Below are positions 11,511 to 22,985 of a stretch of 64,000 nt of DNA, in pieces. The DNA comes from Agrypnia vestita (lineage: Eukaryota; Arthropoda; Insecta; Trichoptera; Phryganeidae), in NCBI GenBank assembly GCA_016648135.1, contig JADDOH010010024.1, forward strand, positions 1 through 64,000, in the 5' to 3' direction. Numbering within the stretch: position 1 is the first letter of the stretch; each line of letters opens with the position of its first letter. The notes below the pieces were generated by a model. It was not told the DNA's origin, did no database searches, and saw nothing but the letters and a program-made list of their open reading frames with translations. Both the position numbers and the translations under genes were made by a program.

Positions 11511-11810
11511 AAGCAATCGGCTTCGCCGATTGCTTACTGCTAGGCCCTGCGAGCGGCTATTGTGGCCGCTCCGCGGCCAGCGATAGCCGCTGCGCGGCCA
11601 ATTGTGTTTGCTGTGTAGCAAACCCAATTGTTTACCTATGCCTACGTCAGCCGCTTCGCGGCCAATTGTATCTGACAAACTTCCATTTTTGGTATTGTGG
11701 CCGCTTCGCGGCCAAATGTGTTTGCTGTGCAGCAAACACAATTGTTTACCTATGCCTATGTCAGCCGCTTCGCGGTCAATTGTATCTGGTAAATTTCCAC
11801 TTTTAATTAC
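11511..11810. repeat. Array of GC-rich hairpins in two 112 bp tandem units
   Basis: Within 300 bp there are at least seven perfect or near-perfect stem-loops: aagcaatcggc-ttc-gccgattgctt (11511-11535), tggccgc-tcc-gcggcca (11563-11579) nested in agcggctat..atagccgct (11552-11590), gtttgct-gtgt-agcaaac (about 11607), gccgc-ttc-gcggc (11650-11662), tggccgc-ttc-gcggcca (11698-11714), tgtgtttgct-gtgc-agcaaacaca (11717-11740), and a last degenerate gccgcttcgcgg (11763). From about 11599 the pattern is two tandem copies of about 112 bp. The reading frames over it on both strands are by-products of the repeat. Confidence 0.85.
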
Positions 11811-12049
11811 GGGTAGTTTAAATATAATTAAGACAAAGTATTTATTCAAAATTTCTAACCGATTAATAAGTCAGAGCGGAATAAACCATAGTTCGATAGG
11901 TAGGTACCTACTCTCTTCTCTTCTCGCAGTGTTGATTACTTTTATACAACATTATAAAAAAATAATCTTTGTTTAATTTGGTTTGTTACATAAAAAAATT
12001 ATTTGTTATTAAAATTTCAACAAAAAAAAAATTCTCGACCGTAAAAAAA
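11811..12049. other. AT-rich noncoding DNA
   Basis: It contains another taggtaggtacctac (11899); nothing else recognised. Confidence 0.5.
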
Positions 12050-12126
12050 AATTCGATCCTGTCAGGATTCGAACGCGGCACCTTCTGATCCTCAGTCAGA
12101 CGTTCATCCGCTGTGCCACACAACCC
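12050..12126 (-). mobile_element. tRNA-like SINE head
   Basis: The minus strand has gtggcacagcggatgaacg (A box), a good anticodon arm tctga-ctgagga-tcaga (anticodon GAG), and gttcgaatcc (B box). The T stem and acceptor stem do not pair, so a functional tRNA is unlikely. A T-rich tract follows on the left. Confidence 0.55.
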
Positions 12127-13796
12127 AATGGGAACCGTGGCAAAATTATTGTATACAAATAAAAATCATCATCCAAATGCAGAAACGTACGACATTGGTT
12201 AGGATAATTAATATAAAGATTAAAAGCCAGGGCCGTATTTGACCAAGGCAACATCACAGGGTCTCTATTCTCAGTGGGTCGGGAAAAGACAGATTTGAAC
12301 AAATAACAGTCTCAAAGATTTTTTTTGAAATTAGGCCTCTTCGACGTTAGATGAAAAAACATAAATAGAGCAGTAATTCCAATTTAATAGCTCGCTATTG
12401 CTGCCGCTCTTATATACACAAATGACCAATGGAAAGTGGTGCTATGTGATATCTAATGTCCTACAAATCGTACTCTGTGTACCTTCTCAAGTACACACCA
12501 CCCATCCACTCCACCACCGAACCACCATTCATCTACGGGTACATTATAATTTAATATAAGTGCGATATTGTCCCAGAAAGTATTATTATTGTTGATGATA
12601 TGTACATTATTTCTTTCTTTATTAAATAAACTTGAAACCCAACAGGTGCAGAAAGGGATGGAAAGTCGAAGTTTGTAAACTTTGATCAATAATAAACTCA
12701 CGGGATGATTTGCTGAGAGGAACTGATAAGGAAGTAGACACTTCCATAAAAGTTCCGGGATAGTGTGGGTCTTCGTCCCTTTCCGCTTCTCTTAAAAAAT
12801 ATATATCTGACCATTGGATGTAATAAGAAACGCATTTATTATTTTCCACAACTTAGTAATATTTTTATCACGAGTATAGTTTCGAGAGGTACACTCTCTT
12901 ATCAATAGGAATAACTAACAACTAAAGTAAATGCTGTCCGGTAACGACACCAATTAGTGAGAGAAACTGCATCTATCGAAACTATGGTCGTGATAAAAAT
13001 TATTATTTAGTTGTGTGAATATTTTGTTTAAAAAGATATGTTGCACCTTGAACTACATAACTTCCACGTTAATTAGAGACATTCATAAAACTACTTTTAA
13101 ATTTAGCAAAGCTAGTTATTTTTCGAATTTAAAGGTATGTCCCACTTGTTTTAAAGTGGCTCTGATTGTGTTTATTGTCGATAAATGAGATTCCTCGCAA
13201 TGAAAATCAATTTCAAACTAGCGCACTACGAGAATACATACATGAAATTGTGTTAATAATACAATATATTTTGGGAAAATGAATGTCAACATCGTTTGTG
13301 TTATTAAATGTGTCCTCGAAAAATGACGTAACTTCTTGTCGCATGACGCTCTAGGTCTAGGGCGATTGCTCTCTATAATTTCTCAAGGTCGTTAACCTGT
13401 GATCTTTGCACTTCCATTTTCGGTTTATATAACTTTTACAAATATCCCATAAGTAATGCAAGTGGATTAGTGCGGAGTTGAGGACTAGACTGGTTTTATT
13501 TTGCATTTTTTTTGCACTTTTCTAGAGACTAAATTAAATACGAGAAAGACATCAATGATCCTCAGAATACGCTACTTGTTGTTGTCATTGATTTCCCAAT
13601 TCGTGAATGCCAGCGGGAGCAGAATGATTCAAACCATCTATTTTCAACTGCTTTATAGATGTTGGGACACCATATCACCTTCAGGACCTGGCTCAACTTT
13701 AAATCACTTTTCCAGCAAGCGTATAATTATTATAACTCACAGACTGCCATTGCCATTACGCAGTTGTAAAACGATAAATTCCTAAAAAAACCAACC
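12127..13796. other. Noncoding intronic DNA apart from one MITE
   Basis: Short frames here have no recognisable domain or coding bias. Confidence 0.5.
12859..13005. repeat. Small imperfect foldback MITE
   Basis: aatatttttatcacgagtat..agtttcga on the left is inverted as tcgaaact..ggtcgtgataaaaattatt on the right, 147 bp overall. A related phrase, cgtgataaaaacagtcgata, is at 46340. Confidence 0.55.
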
Positions 13797-14125
13797 CATA
13801 AAAACCAAATTTTTATTATACTCCCTTTGTCGTTGAATCAGATTTCGTGCCTACTGCAAGCGTCGGGGTCATTACTCATTCGTAATGATTCCAATTTGAA
13901 AAAAGCGTTAAAATTTCGAAAAAACCAAAATTATACTATAATTATTAAAAATTTTAAACAAAAATCTTTTAGATCATTTTTATTGTCGCCACGAGTCTGC
14001 CTGCAAAGTTTCAGCTCAATTGGATAACGGGAAAAGGGTTAAAAATCGATCCAAAGTTTTTCCGGCAGACAACAAACCGCAAACGCCACGAGTTAAAAGA
14101 AGGGAGTAAAAATAATTTTTGCTGT
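13797..14125 (+). repeat. Interspersed repeat family D, copy 1
   Basis: It starts at a tactccctttgtcgttgaatc segment and ends agaagggagtaaaaa, giving imperfect tttttactcccttt termini. The interior includes gcaaagtttcagctcaattg and ccaaagtttttccggcagac. Copies lie at 17595 (same strand) and 18625 (inverted). Confidence 0.7.
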
Positions 14126-14747
14126 GAGCGTACATTCAACTGGCAGTTGTGCGATTTACAGGTGTGTGTATGATTGTATGTGTATTTACATAATTAATTA
14201 GTATTTGGTAATAAAATTCCATTAACTATGTGACTGACCATTAATTTGATAAAAAATATCTTAAATATTTCTTAAAGTATTTGTTTTGTTAAGTCAATTA
14301 TAAAAGCACCGAGATACCTGACTACCAAAGTTTGATATTGCTGCTCCACCTTGTGATTCTTGTTTCAGTTCGTAAAATACTTAAATTGCGACTATCGATT
14401 TGTCATCATAAATTTATAGAAATATTTGATTGTTTGATTAACACCCCGATGTCCCGTGAGTCGCGCGCGAGGAAATTTGAAAAGAAAATGCCTGTTTAGC
14501 CTCAAGATAGCGTTATAACGCGACAAGATGTGAAACTTTGCGCCTACGTCCCTTCTATTTTTTATCTAGCTAATATATAACAACCTTGGTATTGTCAGAA
14601 TAAGGTGGATAATAACTTATTGTTTGAAGATAATTTTTTCAAATCCGTTACTATAATCCGAAATGTAAAAATTTGGAAAAATATTGTAGATAGAGGTAGT
14701 CATCACATGTATCTACATCTTACGCCCGTCTTGTGATGGGTTTAAAA
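14126..14747. other. AT-rich noncoding DNA
   Basis: Nothing recognised. Confidence 0.5.
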
Positions 14748-15250
14748 CACACATATGCGGGGTATAAAAGCACTATCCAAAAAAAAAATTAATGCAATCA
14801 TCGAGGATTATAAATTTATAATGTACTGAATTCGAGATATTGTTACGTGGCGTGGCTCGCTCGAAAAATGAAATGGCACAACTCGTAAAATAAATCTTTT
14901 ATTATCGCTTGTACATTATCTCTCACATTTTACAATCGCTCGCAACGCAATACTGCTATTTTTTATTTAAACACAAAAGAACAGCTCTCTTTTGTTTTTC
15001 TACTCGGGTAAGAACCCTTCCTTTTCTTCGCTATTTATTAATAATGTTAGTTCTTATTTCAACCACTGGGCATACCGGCCCGCCGTTTTGCGCATGTGAC
15101 ACTTTTCTATGGAACTGTCAAATGTCAACGAACAGCTCGTTACAATATTATAGGAAGCAGGCTATAAATTTATTGGAAACACGGTTTTGGAAGGGATAGA
15201 TATATAACATCTCGAATTCTGTACATTTTATATTAGTAATCCTCGGTCAC
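14748..15250. repeat. MITE copy interrupted by the solo LTR
   Basis: The left arm (tgcaatcatcgaggattat, tgtactgaattcgagat) is inverted in the right arm (atctcgaattctgtaca, tagtaatcctcggtcac). The same family is at 15941-16145 in the opposite orientation, sharing also the tataaaagc and ccaaaaaaaaaattaat flank and the centre ttggaaggRatag. Confidence 0.7.
14841..15144. mobile_element. Solo LTR inserted in a MITE
   Basis: The 304 bp sequence begins TGTTACG and ends GTTACA, and is flanked by ATAT on both sides (14837-14840 and 15145-15148). TG..CA ends with a 4 bp target duplication and no internal coding sequence fit a solo LTR. A plus-strand AATAAA is at 14889, and TTTATT is at 15033, so the orientation is not settled. 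The surrounding MITE text rejoins when the LTR is removed. Confidence 0.6.
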
Positions 15251-15940
15251 ATATACAATGTCTAATCACATTTACACAATTAACAGTTTTAAACTTCTGG
15301 CGAAATCGTTCTTCCCGCGCAGTTACGTTCATACCTGACCTGGATTACATTAGACGCGCGGTGCAGAAAGATTCAAAAATTGTAAATTTTTATAATTATG
15401 ATTCTTCCATATGACATGTATTTAAAACTGTACTTGATATTTGCTCTTCTGTTCAGACTCGAACGAGTCCAGCGTTCTAACAATTTTACTAAGTTATATA
15501 TAACGGCCATTACTCAGGCAATGACATGTTAATATTTCTTTTCTACCATATTAACCGTGCTATAGTTTATTTGAAACGTATCGTGTCAACTCTTCGAATT
15601 ATACAATTATACAATCTTAAATTTATACAAATTTTTAAGTAGATATCATTATATGCATATCTTTTATTATTATTTGCATATTGCATTTGTATTTAAAAAA
15701 AATCTTTTGTGTTCTGTGTGAGGGATAATAATTGATTTACGAGCATATATTTTTGAGGGAACATTTCAAGTGTTTTATTTTTTTATTCTATCATATAAAA
15801 ATAAAGGTAAAAACACTGAATCGGATGATAGCATCTGTTTGTTTTCTAAAAAAAATATTTATTAACATTTCTCACTATTATTTTTTTATGTAATTGATAT
15901 ACAATATGTGGTGTATAAAATTAAATTAATGTTTTGAATG
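15251..15940. other. AT-rich spacer between two MITE copies
   Basis: Nothing recognised. Confidence 0.5.
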
Positions 15941-16145
15941 CAGTCACCGAAGATTACTAATTTAAAATGTACTGAATTCTAGATTTTACTTATCTATTCC
16001 TTCCAAAATCGTGTTTCCTATAAATGTATAGGTTATGTTTTATATAAAATCTTGAATTCAGTACATTATAAGTTAGTAATCCTCGATGACTGTATTAATT
16101 TTTTTTTTGGATATTGCTACCTTTGCTTTTATATCCCACATATAG
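15941..16145. repeat. MITE, second copy of the same family
   Basis: The arms cagtcaccgaagattacta and ttagtaatcctcgatgactg are inverted repeats around a centre with cttccaaaatcgtgtttcc. It is inverted relative to 14748-15250, 690 bp away. Confidence 0.7.
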
Positions 16146-16670
16146 AATAATTGCCATCAATAAAATCATCTTTAATTTCGCGCAATAGGACCAGCTTCCA
16201 TGACTACCTATTTAAAAGCTAATTTAAATACATATTAAAAAAAAAAATTTTCAGGCAATTGAGCGGTTCATTTTTTTATGTATTAAAAATTAAACCATCC
16301 GTATAAAACGTGACTGATTTATTTTACGAATGCATTCCTATGTTGCGTAATTGCACTGCATTAACACTTAACTGTGATTCTTGTACGTAAACAAGTTAAA
16401 TTTCATATTCCGTTAAGACGCTTAAAACAAGGGTCATGTGAATAGCAGTAAACATGATATGAAATACACTTCATAAGCTCAAATTCTACATTCCTAATAA
16501 TATTAAATTCAATCAAGTTAAACAGCATTTCTAACTTCAAATTGATGAATAGTTACGCATTCATGCGTACCAATTTTAATTATTTTTAATCAAGATATAT
16601 TATATCTTGAAAAATTAAAAAAGTTGTCTTAAGCAGACAAAGCTATTTATGTGGGAAAATGGGTATGGAA
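16146..16670. other. AT-rich noncoding DNA
   Basis: It holds a small AT palindrome (aagatatattatatctt near 16591) and the hAT target duplication at its end. Confidence 0.5.
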
Positions 16671-17121
16671 TAGGGATGGGTAAAAAATATCGACATATCG
16701 AAATATCGATATTTTTTTTTAAAAAAAAATTTTCTGGCGACCTTTTTTTGGGTATCTTTTTTCACTTTTTTCTGGTCATCGATATATTTTTTCTCGATAT
16801 ATCCATATATTTTTTCCGATATACCGATATTTTTTTTCCGGTATATCGATATTTTCTTTCCGATTTATCGATATTTTTTTTTCGGCGACTTTTTTTGGGT
16901 ATCTTTTTTCACTCTTTTTCTGGCGATCTCGGATAATCGATATATTTTTTCCGGTGACCTTTTTTTTTTTTTTGGTCGCCAAAAGCTTATAGTCCTCTTA
17001 CATTTTTGAAAAAATAATATCGATAAATATCGATATATCGATATATTTTTCGCAATGTATATCGATTATTTTCGATACTTTTTAAAAATATCGATATTTT
17101 TTTTTCATTTACCCATCCCTA
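16671..17121. mobile_element. hAT MITE with tatcgata-rich interior
   Basis: A 451 bp element begins TAGGGATGGGTAAA and ends with the inverted copy. The eight-base duplication GTATGGAA lies at 16663-16670 and 17122-17129. The interior is built of cgatat/tatcga palindromes separated by T-runs and ggcgacc blocks. The terminus is the same family as the 35.1 kb hAT element, but the interior differs. The plus and minus reading frames across it are low-complexity artefacts. Confidence 0.88.
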
Positions 17122-17129
17122 GTATGGAA

Positions 17130-17594
17130 TTCTTTGGGTGATTATAAGGCTTACGACCTATTATAGCTGGCTTGAGTGATCACTTTACACCAATTCCCCC
17201 CATCATCGACCACCGTATTTATCAAATTTTGTATGTTGTATATATCTCATTTATACAACTCGTTCCACGTATGACTACCATCTGTGGTCGAAATTTATCA
17301 TCCCCATGATATGTATAGTAGGTATAGATATGTCTCCGCTGGTAATGAGATAGGTATCTATTTTGACTAGAGTATGAATTACATGTTTGATTTTAATCCA
17401 TGTTTTACTCCCATCAATTGGAATTTAAATTAATTTAATTCTAGAATCATACATTAAGTATTATTTAACACATTATTATACATAAAGTATTATTTAATAC
17501 ATTAAATGCGTAGTTTAAAAAAAAAAACAATAAATTGTAAATATCCCATTTTATATAAAAATAGTACAATTTATTATATAAAAAAAACTAAGCC
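17130..17594. other. AT-rich noncoding DNA
   Basis: A 17280 segment (catctgtggtcgaaattta) resembles part of repeat family E (43127); otherwise nothing. Confidence 0.4.
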
Positions 17595-17915
17595 CTAAAA
17601 AACAAGTTTTTATTATACTTCCTTTCTCATTGAATCAGGTTTCGTGCCTACTGCAAGCGTCGGGCTCATTACTCATTTGTTCTGATTCCAATTTGAAAAA
17701 AACATTAAAATTTTTAAAAATCGAAAGTTATACTCTAATTATAAAAAAAAATTAAACAAAAATTTGTTAGATCATTTTTATCGTCGTCGCGAGTCTGTCT
17801 GCAAAGTTTCAGGTCGATTGGATCACGGGAAAAAGGTTAAATATCGATCCAAAGTTTTTCCGGCAGACAACAAGCCGCAGACGCTACGAGTTAAAAGAAA
17901 GGGAGTAAAAACACG
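17595..17915 (+). repeat. Interspersed repeat family D, copy 2
   Basis: It matches copy 1 throughout (cgtgcctactgcaagcgtcg; tttttccggcagacaacaag) and ends aaagggagtaaaaac. The short reading frame within it is not a gene. Confidence 0.7.
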
Positions 17916-18619
17916 TATAACTCGTATTCTACATAATTCAAACAATATTTTAAAATAGTATGTATTACCTATTTCCATGCTAACAGATGTTTATATTTCT
18001 TTAATGGTTTTAAAGTTGTACTAAACAAATTGTATAACGGATGTTATACAATTTGTTTAGTACATAATTTGGTTTGATTTTATAATATCAATATTAGGTA
18101 TCTACGCTAAGTATAATATCTGTCAAGATGGACATAATAGATACAGTAAGACCGGGTACAGTAAGCCTCTGGACAAGATTAAACGTTCACAAATCACTAT
18201 ATTAAATATTCATACACATCATTTCCATTAATAATATTTATTAAACTCCAACTGTATGTAGTCAATGTCATGTTTGTACTGTCATTAATTTTCGTATGAA
18301 CTTAAAAATCTTAAAATTATATTTAAAAGTCCGTCCAGTTGATGACATCTGACATAAACGAAATCCGTTCAGAATGCATATTTTACAAAAAAACGTTCGT
18401 CCACTTTATTGCTGTTCGTAAATCATTCAAAGATAAATTTTATAGTTGTTGTTTTCCGTTGCCACAAAATATTATTACGAAATTTTACCGTTTCTTCTTC
18501 CACAGCAAACGTGTTTTTGTAAAATATGCATTCTCATACATCTTTATTATTTCAAAGTAAATAAACTAAACAAAGAGTTTATTCAAAATTCATTTTCTAA
18601 TTATACTTTCGTATTTTTT
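17916..18619. other. AT-rich noncoding DNA with one hairpin
   Basis: Apart from the 18017 stem-loop nothing is recognised; the short plus-strand frames lack coding character. Confidence 0.5.
18017..18064. repeat. Perfect 22 bp stem-loop
   Basis: tgtactaaacaaattgtata-ac, four-base loop ggat, then the exact reverse complement. It is isolated; it may be a tiny MITE remnant or a terminator-like palindrome. Confidence 0.85.
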
Positions 18620-19435
18620 TTCCTTTTTACTCCCTTTATATTAACTCGTGACGTCTGCTTGCTTGCTTGCTTGCCGGCTTGCCGTCAACAAAAACTTTGG
18701 ATCGATTTTTGACCCTTTTCCCGTGATTCAATCGAACTGAAACTTTGCAAGCAAACTTGTGGCGACGATAAAAATGATCTCTCAAATTTTCGTTACAATA
18801 TATTAATAATTATGAAAGAAAATATATAATAATTATTATTATTTGGATTTTTAGAAATTTTAATGGTTTTTTTCAAATTGGAATCATTACAGAAAAGTTT
18901 ACGGCGGTCTGATGACGTCACGGAATATTTAAAATTTTAATTACTCCGTCGGTATAGTAGGTACTTCTCTACTAGATTTCTGCTCAGTTTTGAATAATTC
19001 TACATTACTAAAATCTGATTCAGACTATTTTAAATTATTTGACTCTAGAAATTCATAAGGTACGATATTGCTGATAATTGAATCTATCAAGATTTTGATT
19101 AAATTGACTGACAAATGTTTTTAGAATTTAATCTTCAAAGCATGGAGTGTCTTATGAAAGCTCAAATCATCTGACATTTTAGAAATATATTAAATTCCAG
19201 TAAGTTTAGTGTTATGTTATATGTTTTAATTTGTCTTTCATTGTTAAGATATTCATTCGCCAAAAGGAATGTAAGAGGAAATAAAACGAAAAGAAAATTC
19301 AAAAGGAGATAAAGAGATATTTTTAGAGATTTTTGACATATTATTTTTCTAGACATGTATCATTTTCAGTCAATCAATTATTTAATTACATGATTTAAAC
19401 TAAATTTACAAAGAAAGGGAGTAAAATAAAAACTT
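18620..19435 (-). repeat. Interspersed repeat family D, copy 3, inverted and expanded
   Basis: It starts ttttactccctttatattaa at 18626, carries the inverted family interior (gaaactttgcaagcaaact; attggaatcattac), and the other terminus aaagggagtaaaat appears only at 19415, so about 450 bp of unrelated AT-rich DNA (18950-19410) lies inside. A gcttgcttgcttgc microsatellite is at 18657. Confidence 0.55.
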
Positions 19436-19607
19436 GGTTTTTATGTATTTTTTTTATTATTGTTTTATTTTTTAACAGATTAAGAGCAGGTCGTTAATGA
19501 CTCTGATAGATAGTCCTAGTGTGACGTTATAAAAGAATATTTAAACATTTTGTAAAAATTATACACGTTACAAAATACACTTTTTATGGTAGAGAAATTA
19601 TTAATAA

Positions 19608-20633
19608 CTAGCTGTTCGGATGAAACGGATGGCGCTGTTTTACAAAAAAACTTTTTTTTTGGTATCGTTATAAATAATTTATCTCAAACCAATATTAAAA
19701 AAGTAGTTTAGTTTTTTTAACAATTGCCGCACGGCTTAGGGGATAGAATAATTATTAAAGAACTGGCTCTACCTACTTGACGAAATTTTCTGAAATGTTT
19801 GATTGAAATCGGATACAACTAACAGAAGATAACGCATATATATAAAATCCTTGTATTGTATGAGATTGTATCGTAATACATTTTATACACAAAATATTTT
19901 ATAGAAGTATGTTTTTTTATAAGTTTTCTGATCATCATCAAAGAAATATTTCGTAAAATTATAATTTTACGGGAAAATTTTTACGGAAATGGCTTTTCTG
20001 TGAAATCAAAAGTCAATTTTCATGAGATTCTTAACAAAATATGGAGTTTCTGTCGAAATTTACCACTTAAACTGACCACTTCTGAATTTTAATAATAGGT
20101 ACACTTAATATAAATAAACATCTGCGATTAATATTGGTAGGGGACAAAATATTTAAAACATCGCTCATCCTTTTTTATTTAGCCATTTTTCTGTTTGCGC
20201 CTCGGATTACATTCCGAATTAGAGAACCGAAAAGTGCATTTTATATTTTAAAAATTATGATGCAAACTACTTACTGTGTTTCTACAATGAATCCACTTTA
20301 TTTTAGAATCGTACAAGTGTATTGTTTTGTGTTTAATATTGTAATGCGTTTAAAACAATAAGCTCGGAAGTGCATTTTCTCATTGGTTCAAACGCTTTAT
20401 TTAAGCAAAGACAACCGAATGTAATCAAAAAATTTGAATTCGAAAAATGTTAGGTATATCTAAATATTTATCAATATTGAAAGCGTAGGTACCGGCGCCT
20501 TTTTTCCAAATAATTCGTGCGAATTTGAATGTAACCTTGTGCCAAAATTTTATAGCAATCGGTGAAGAACTTTCAGAGATTAGTGATTTTGTACAAACGA
20601 GCATTTACATTTTTATTTATATAGATAGATAGA
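19608..20633 (-). mobile_element. Nonautonomous Helitron, family 2
   Basis: On the minus strand it starts TCTATCTATCTATATAAAT after A and ends ccgaacagCTAG before T, matching Helitron end rules and sharing the acagctag end with family 1. The roughly 1,026 bp interior differs from family 1 and contains the phrase tatagcaatcggtgaagaac near 20550, common in lepidopteran Helitrons. No coding domain is present. The exact 5' end is ambiguous within the tatc repeats. Confidence 0.6.
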
Positions 20634-22009
20634 TATATGTAGAAAATAAAATAATTAGTTATACGAGATATAAAATCATTTCGCTAAGTGTAGAGTACCT
20701 TTAGAATGTAAATATTATTATATTATTAATATTGTTAACTGTACTTAGTGATCGTTTGAAGGATTTGATGCTTTGAATTCGTTTTCTCAGAGCGGGTCTA
20801 AGTTGTTCACCGTGAGGTGAGTTTACCCACTTTTTCAAATCGAATCAAACGATATCTATATCTAAAGTTTGACATCGATAAAATATTTATTTATAAATCA
20901 GGTAGAATGTGTAAAACGTACAAAAAGTATAAATTTATTTGCTCCAGTAATCACAAGGAACGAAAGTAATAATATCGCTGACGTTGGCATTTGTTCTAAA
21001 ATTTAATAAAAGTATGGTGACCAGAAGCAATCGTGCCTTGGAAATTAATAACAATTGATACTTGCGTATTGGAATTTCGCGAAGAAATATCTGTCTTGAA
21101 AAAACTACCATTCTCGATGCTGACAGATATTTATTTGAAAAAAATTATAATTTGAACAATTCCGAAGCGCAGCTTTCTTGTTTTTGTGACGAATCATCTA
21201 ATTTCCATTCGTTTCTCTTTTAATTTCTTTTATTGTTCATCCGAAATCACCGAATCATTTTGATAAAACGCTCATTGAATAAATAATCGATTTTACCATT
21301 CAAACCGTTGTTCATCTGTTACGTGATTTTTTTGGAGAAATGGAAAGCGAGTGTTTACGATACACCACCCGCGCACAAAAACGCCGGTGTTGGGATTATC
21401 TTATATCGTTGCGGACGTACTAATAAGACATAATGTCGGTGTCATCATTTGTACGGGTATTTTAAAATACATTAAATGCCGTACTTCGCCTCCGAACAGT
21501 GGGAACACGGCGGCGCGGCGGTACAATACAGTTGCGATGAATTTCCCGCGCTCCGGACCGGTTCACTTCAGCACCGGCGGCGATGAAAAGGTACCTGTTA
21601 TAAATGCAACTTCTTACAAATAAAACGAAAGACTTGATGCCTTTCGCGAACGTGCCGTAATAAAGGTAATTTTGAATGTCTAGGTCGCGTGCAACTTGCG
21701 AACATAATTACATCGTTATGAATCTCAAGGAACTGCATACAATGCTCTTAATTACACGTTCTTAATCACCGCCCGCCACCCTTCGTGGCCTGGATTACGT
21801 GGATGGATGAATGTGAATTTTTGCCGGTAACAAGGAATCTTGCTGTGAACTACTTTATAGGTTTGATTTTTTACATGATCAGCTTTTATGAAAGTAGGTA
21901 TCGACCCTAATGAATGTTCATAAATTTTTGATGTTTTATACAAAGATAATGAAGTGTTTCTTAAATATTATGTACGTACAAATGTTTTTTTTATATATCA
22001 AATCCAAAG
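20634..22009. other. AT-rich noncoding DNA around the 21.4 kb GC island
   Basis: No element recognised outside the island. Confidence 0.45.
21350..21625. other. GC-rich island inside the proposed intron
   Basis: A plus-strand frame of 90 codons ends MNFPRSGPVHFSTGGDEK and onward to a stop at 21621; the minus strand is also open. There is no recognisable domain and no strong splice site (aaag|gtacct at best). It may be an alternative first exon or an intronic regulatory element. Confidence 0.25.
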
Positions 22010-22375
22010 TCTTTCGTAATCTGTTACTCGCGGAAAAATATGGGGCATACTGTGCTATTCTGAAAATAGCAATATTGGAATGACAGATCTTTATCCCAAT
22101 CTTGACAGTATGTATAACATTGTATTGCCGCCAACTTTGATGTTTTAAGTTTGACATGTTTGAAATTAATGAATTCAATCAATCAGAAAGCTCTAAAACG
22201 TAAAGAAACATTAAGTTATTCACGAATTCATTAATTTCAAACCTGTCAAACATAAGATGTCAAAAAACGGCATCACAATGTTATACGATAACTGTCAAGA
22301 CACATAAATAGCAATACTGCTTAGTTCAGAATACGGATGATGTTCTGTAATCTCAGAAAAATATGTGACAAAAAG
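22010..22375. repeat. Palindromic MITE, related to the 34.8/38.9 kb termini
   Basis: Long imperfect inverted arms are gctattctgaaaatagcaat, then cttgacagtatgtataacat, then gtttgaaattaatgaattc, against gaattcattaatttcaaacc and onward in reverse. The ends (attctgaaaatagcaatatt) resemble gtattccgaaaatatcaata at 34847. Confidence 0.65.
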
Positions 22376-22489
22376 TGACCAAACAAATACATCTCACGCT
22401 ACCATGGTGACTACATATTAGGTAGGTACCCATAAACGTCTAAATGAAGTTTTAACACTTTTAGAAATTCACATAATCGAAAAGACTAT

Positions 22490-22985
22490 GCTAGAGATAT
22501 TTATAGTCCTTCCCATGACAAAGTATACATAGATTTCGCAGCTGGTAATGATACTACTATAGTTAGATGTTATCTAGCTAACAAACGCCGATTTATCGAC
22601 ACTGAAACAAACAGAAACAGTTTTAAAGTGGAATATTAATTAATATTCTTTTTAATGTGCATATATGATGTTCTTCCGAATTATTTTAACTTGTACTCTA
22701 GAATACCCCTGAAAATAATTATTTCCAATATTTGTATTCCTTTTTATAGACCAGTATATATTACCAATATTTTATATGTATGTTCTGAGAACACACTTAC
22801 TGTATTTTGTCCACATAGGGATAATCATTAATTAGGATGAATTATAGAAGTATCACAGAGACGAAGCTAGTTTTATATGGGAAACGCGTATGGAAGTCTT
22901 TATTTAAAAAATATAGAGCTATCGTTACCAGCGTCGAAATCTTGTCATAGGAAGGACCATAGATGTTTCTAGCATATTCCATTCG
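22490..22985. repeat. Interspersed repeat family E, copy 1
   Basis: Shared with 42950-43440: gggataatcattaattaRgat, then aattatagaagt, cttccgaattatttt, tttataRaccagt, and the flank cagagacgaagct with gggaaacgYgtatggaagtc. Inverted cagagac..gaagct ends suggest a TIR element. Confidence 0.6.

Noticed and set aside
11421..11976. Overlapping long frames on both strands
   Set aside because: They arise from the hairpin array; the peptide repeats mirror the 112 bp DNA repeat.
12050..12126. Possible tRNA-Leu (GAG) gene
   Set aside because: The anticodon arm and boxes are good, but the T and acceptor stems do not pair; a SINE head is the better reading.
16649..16982. Frames rich in F, I and Y, or K and R
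   Set aside because: Low-complexity translation of the tatcgata hAT MITE.
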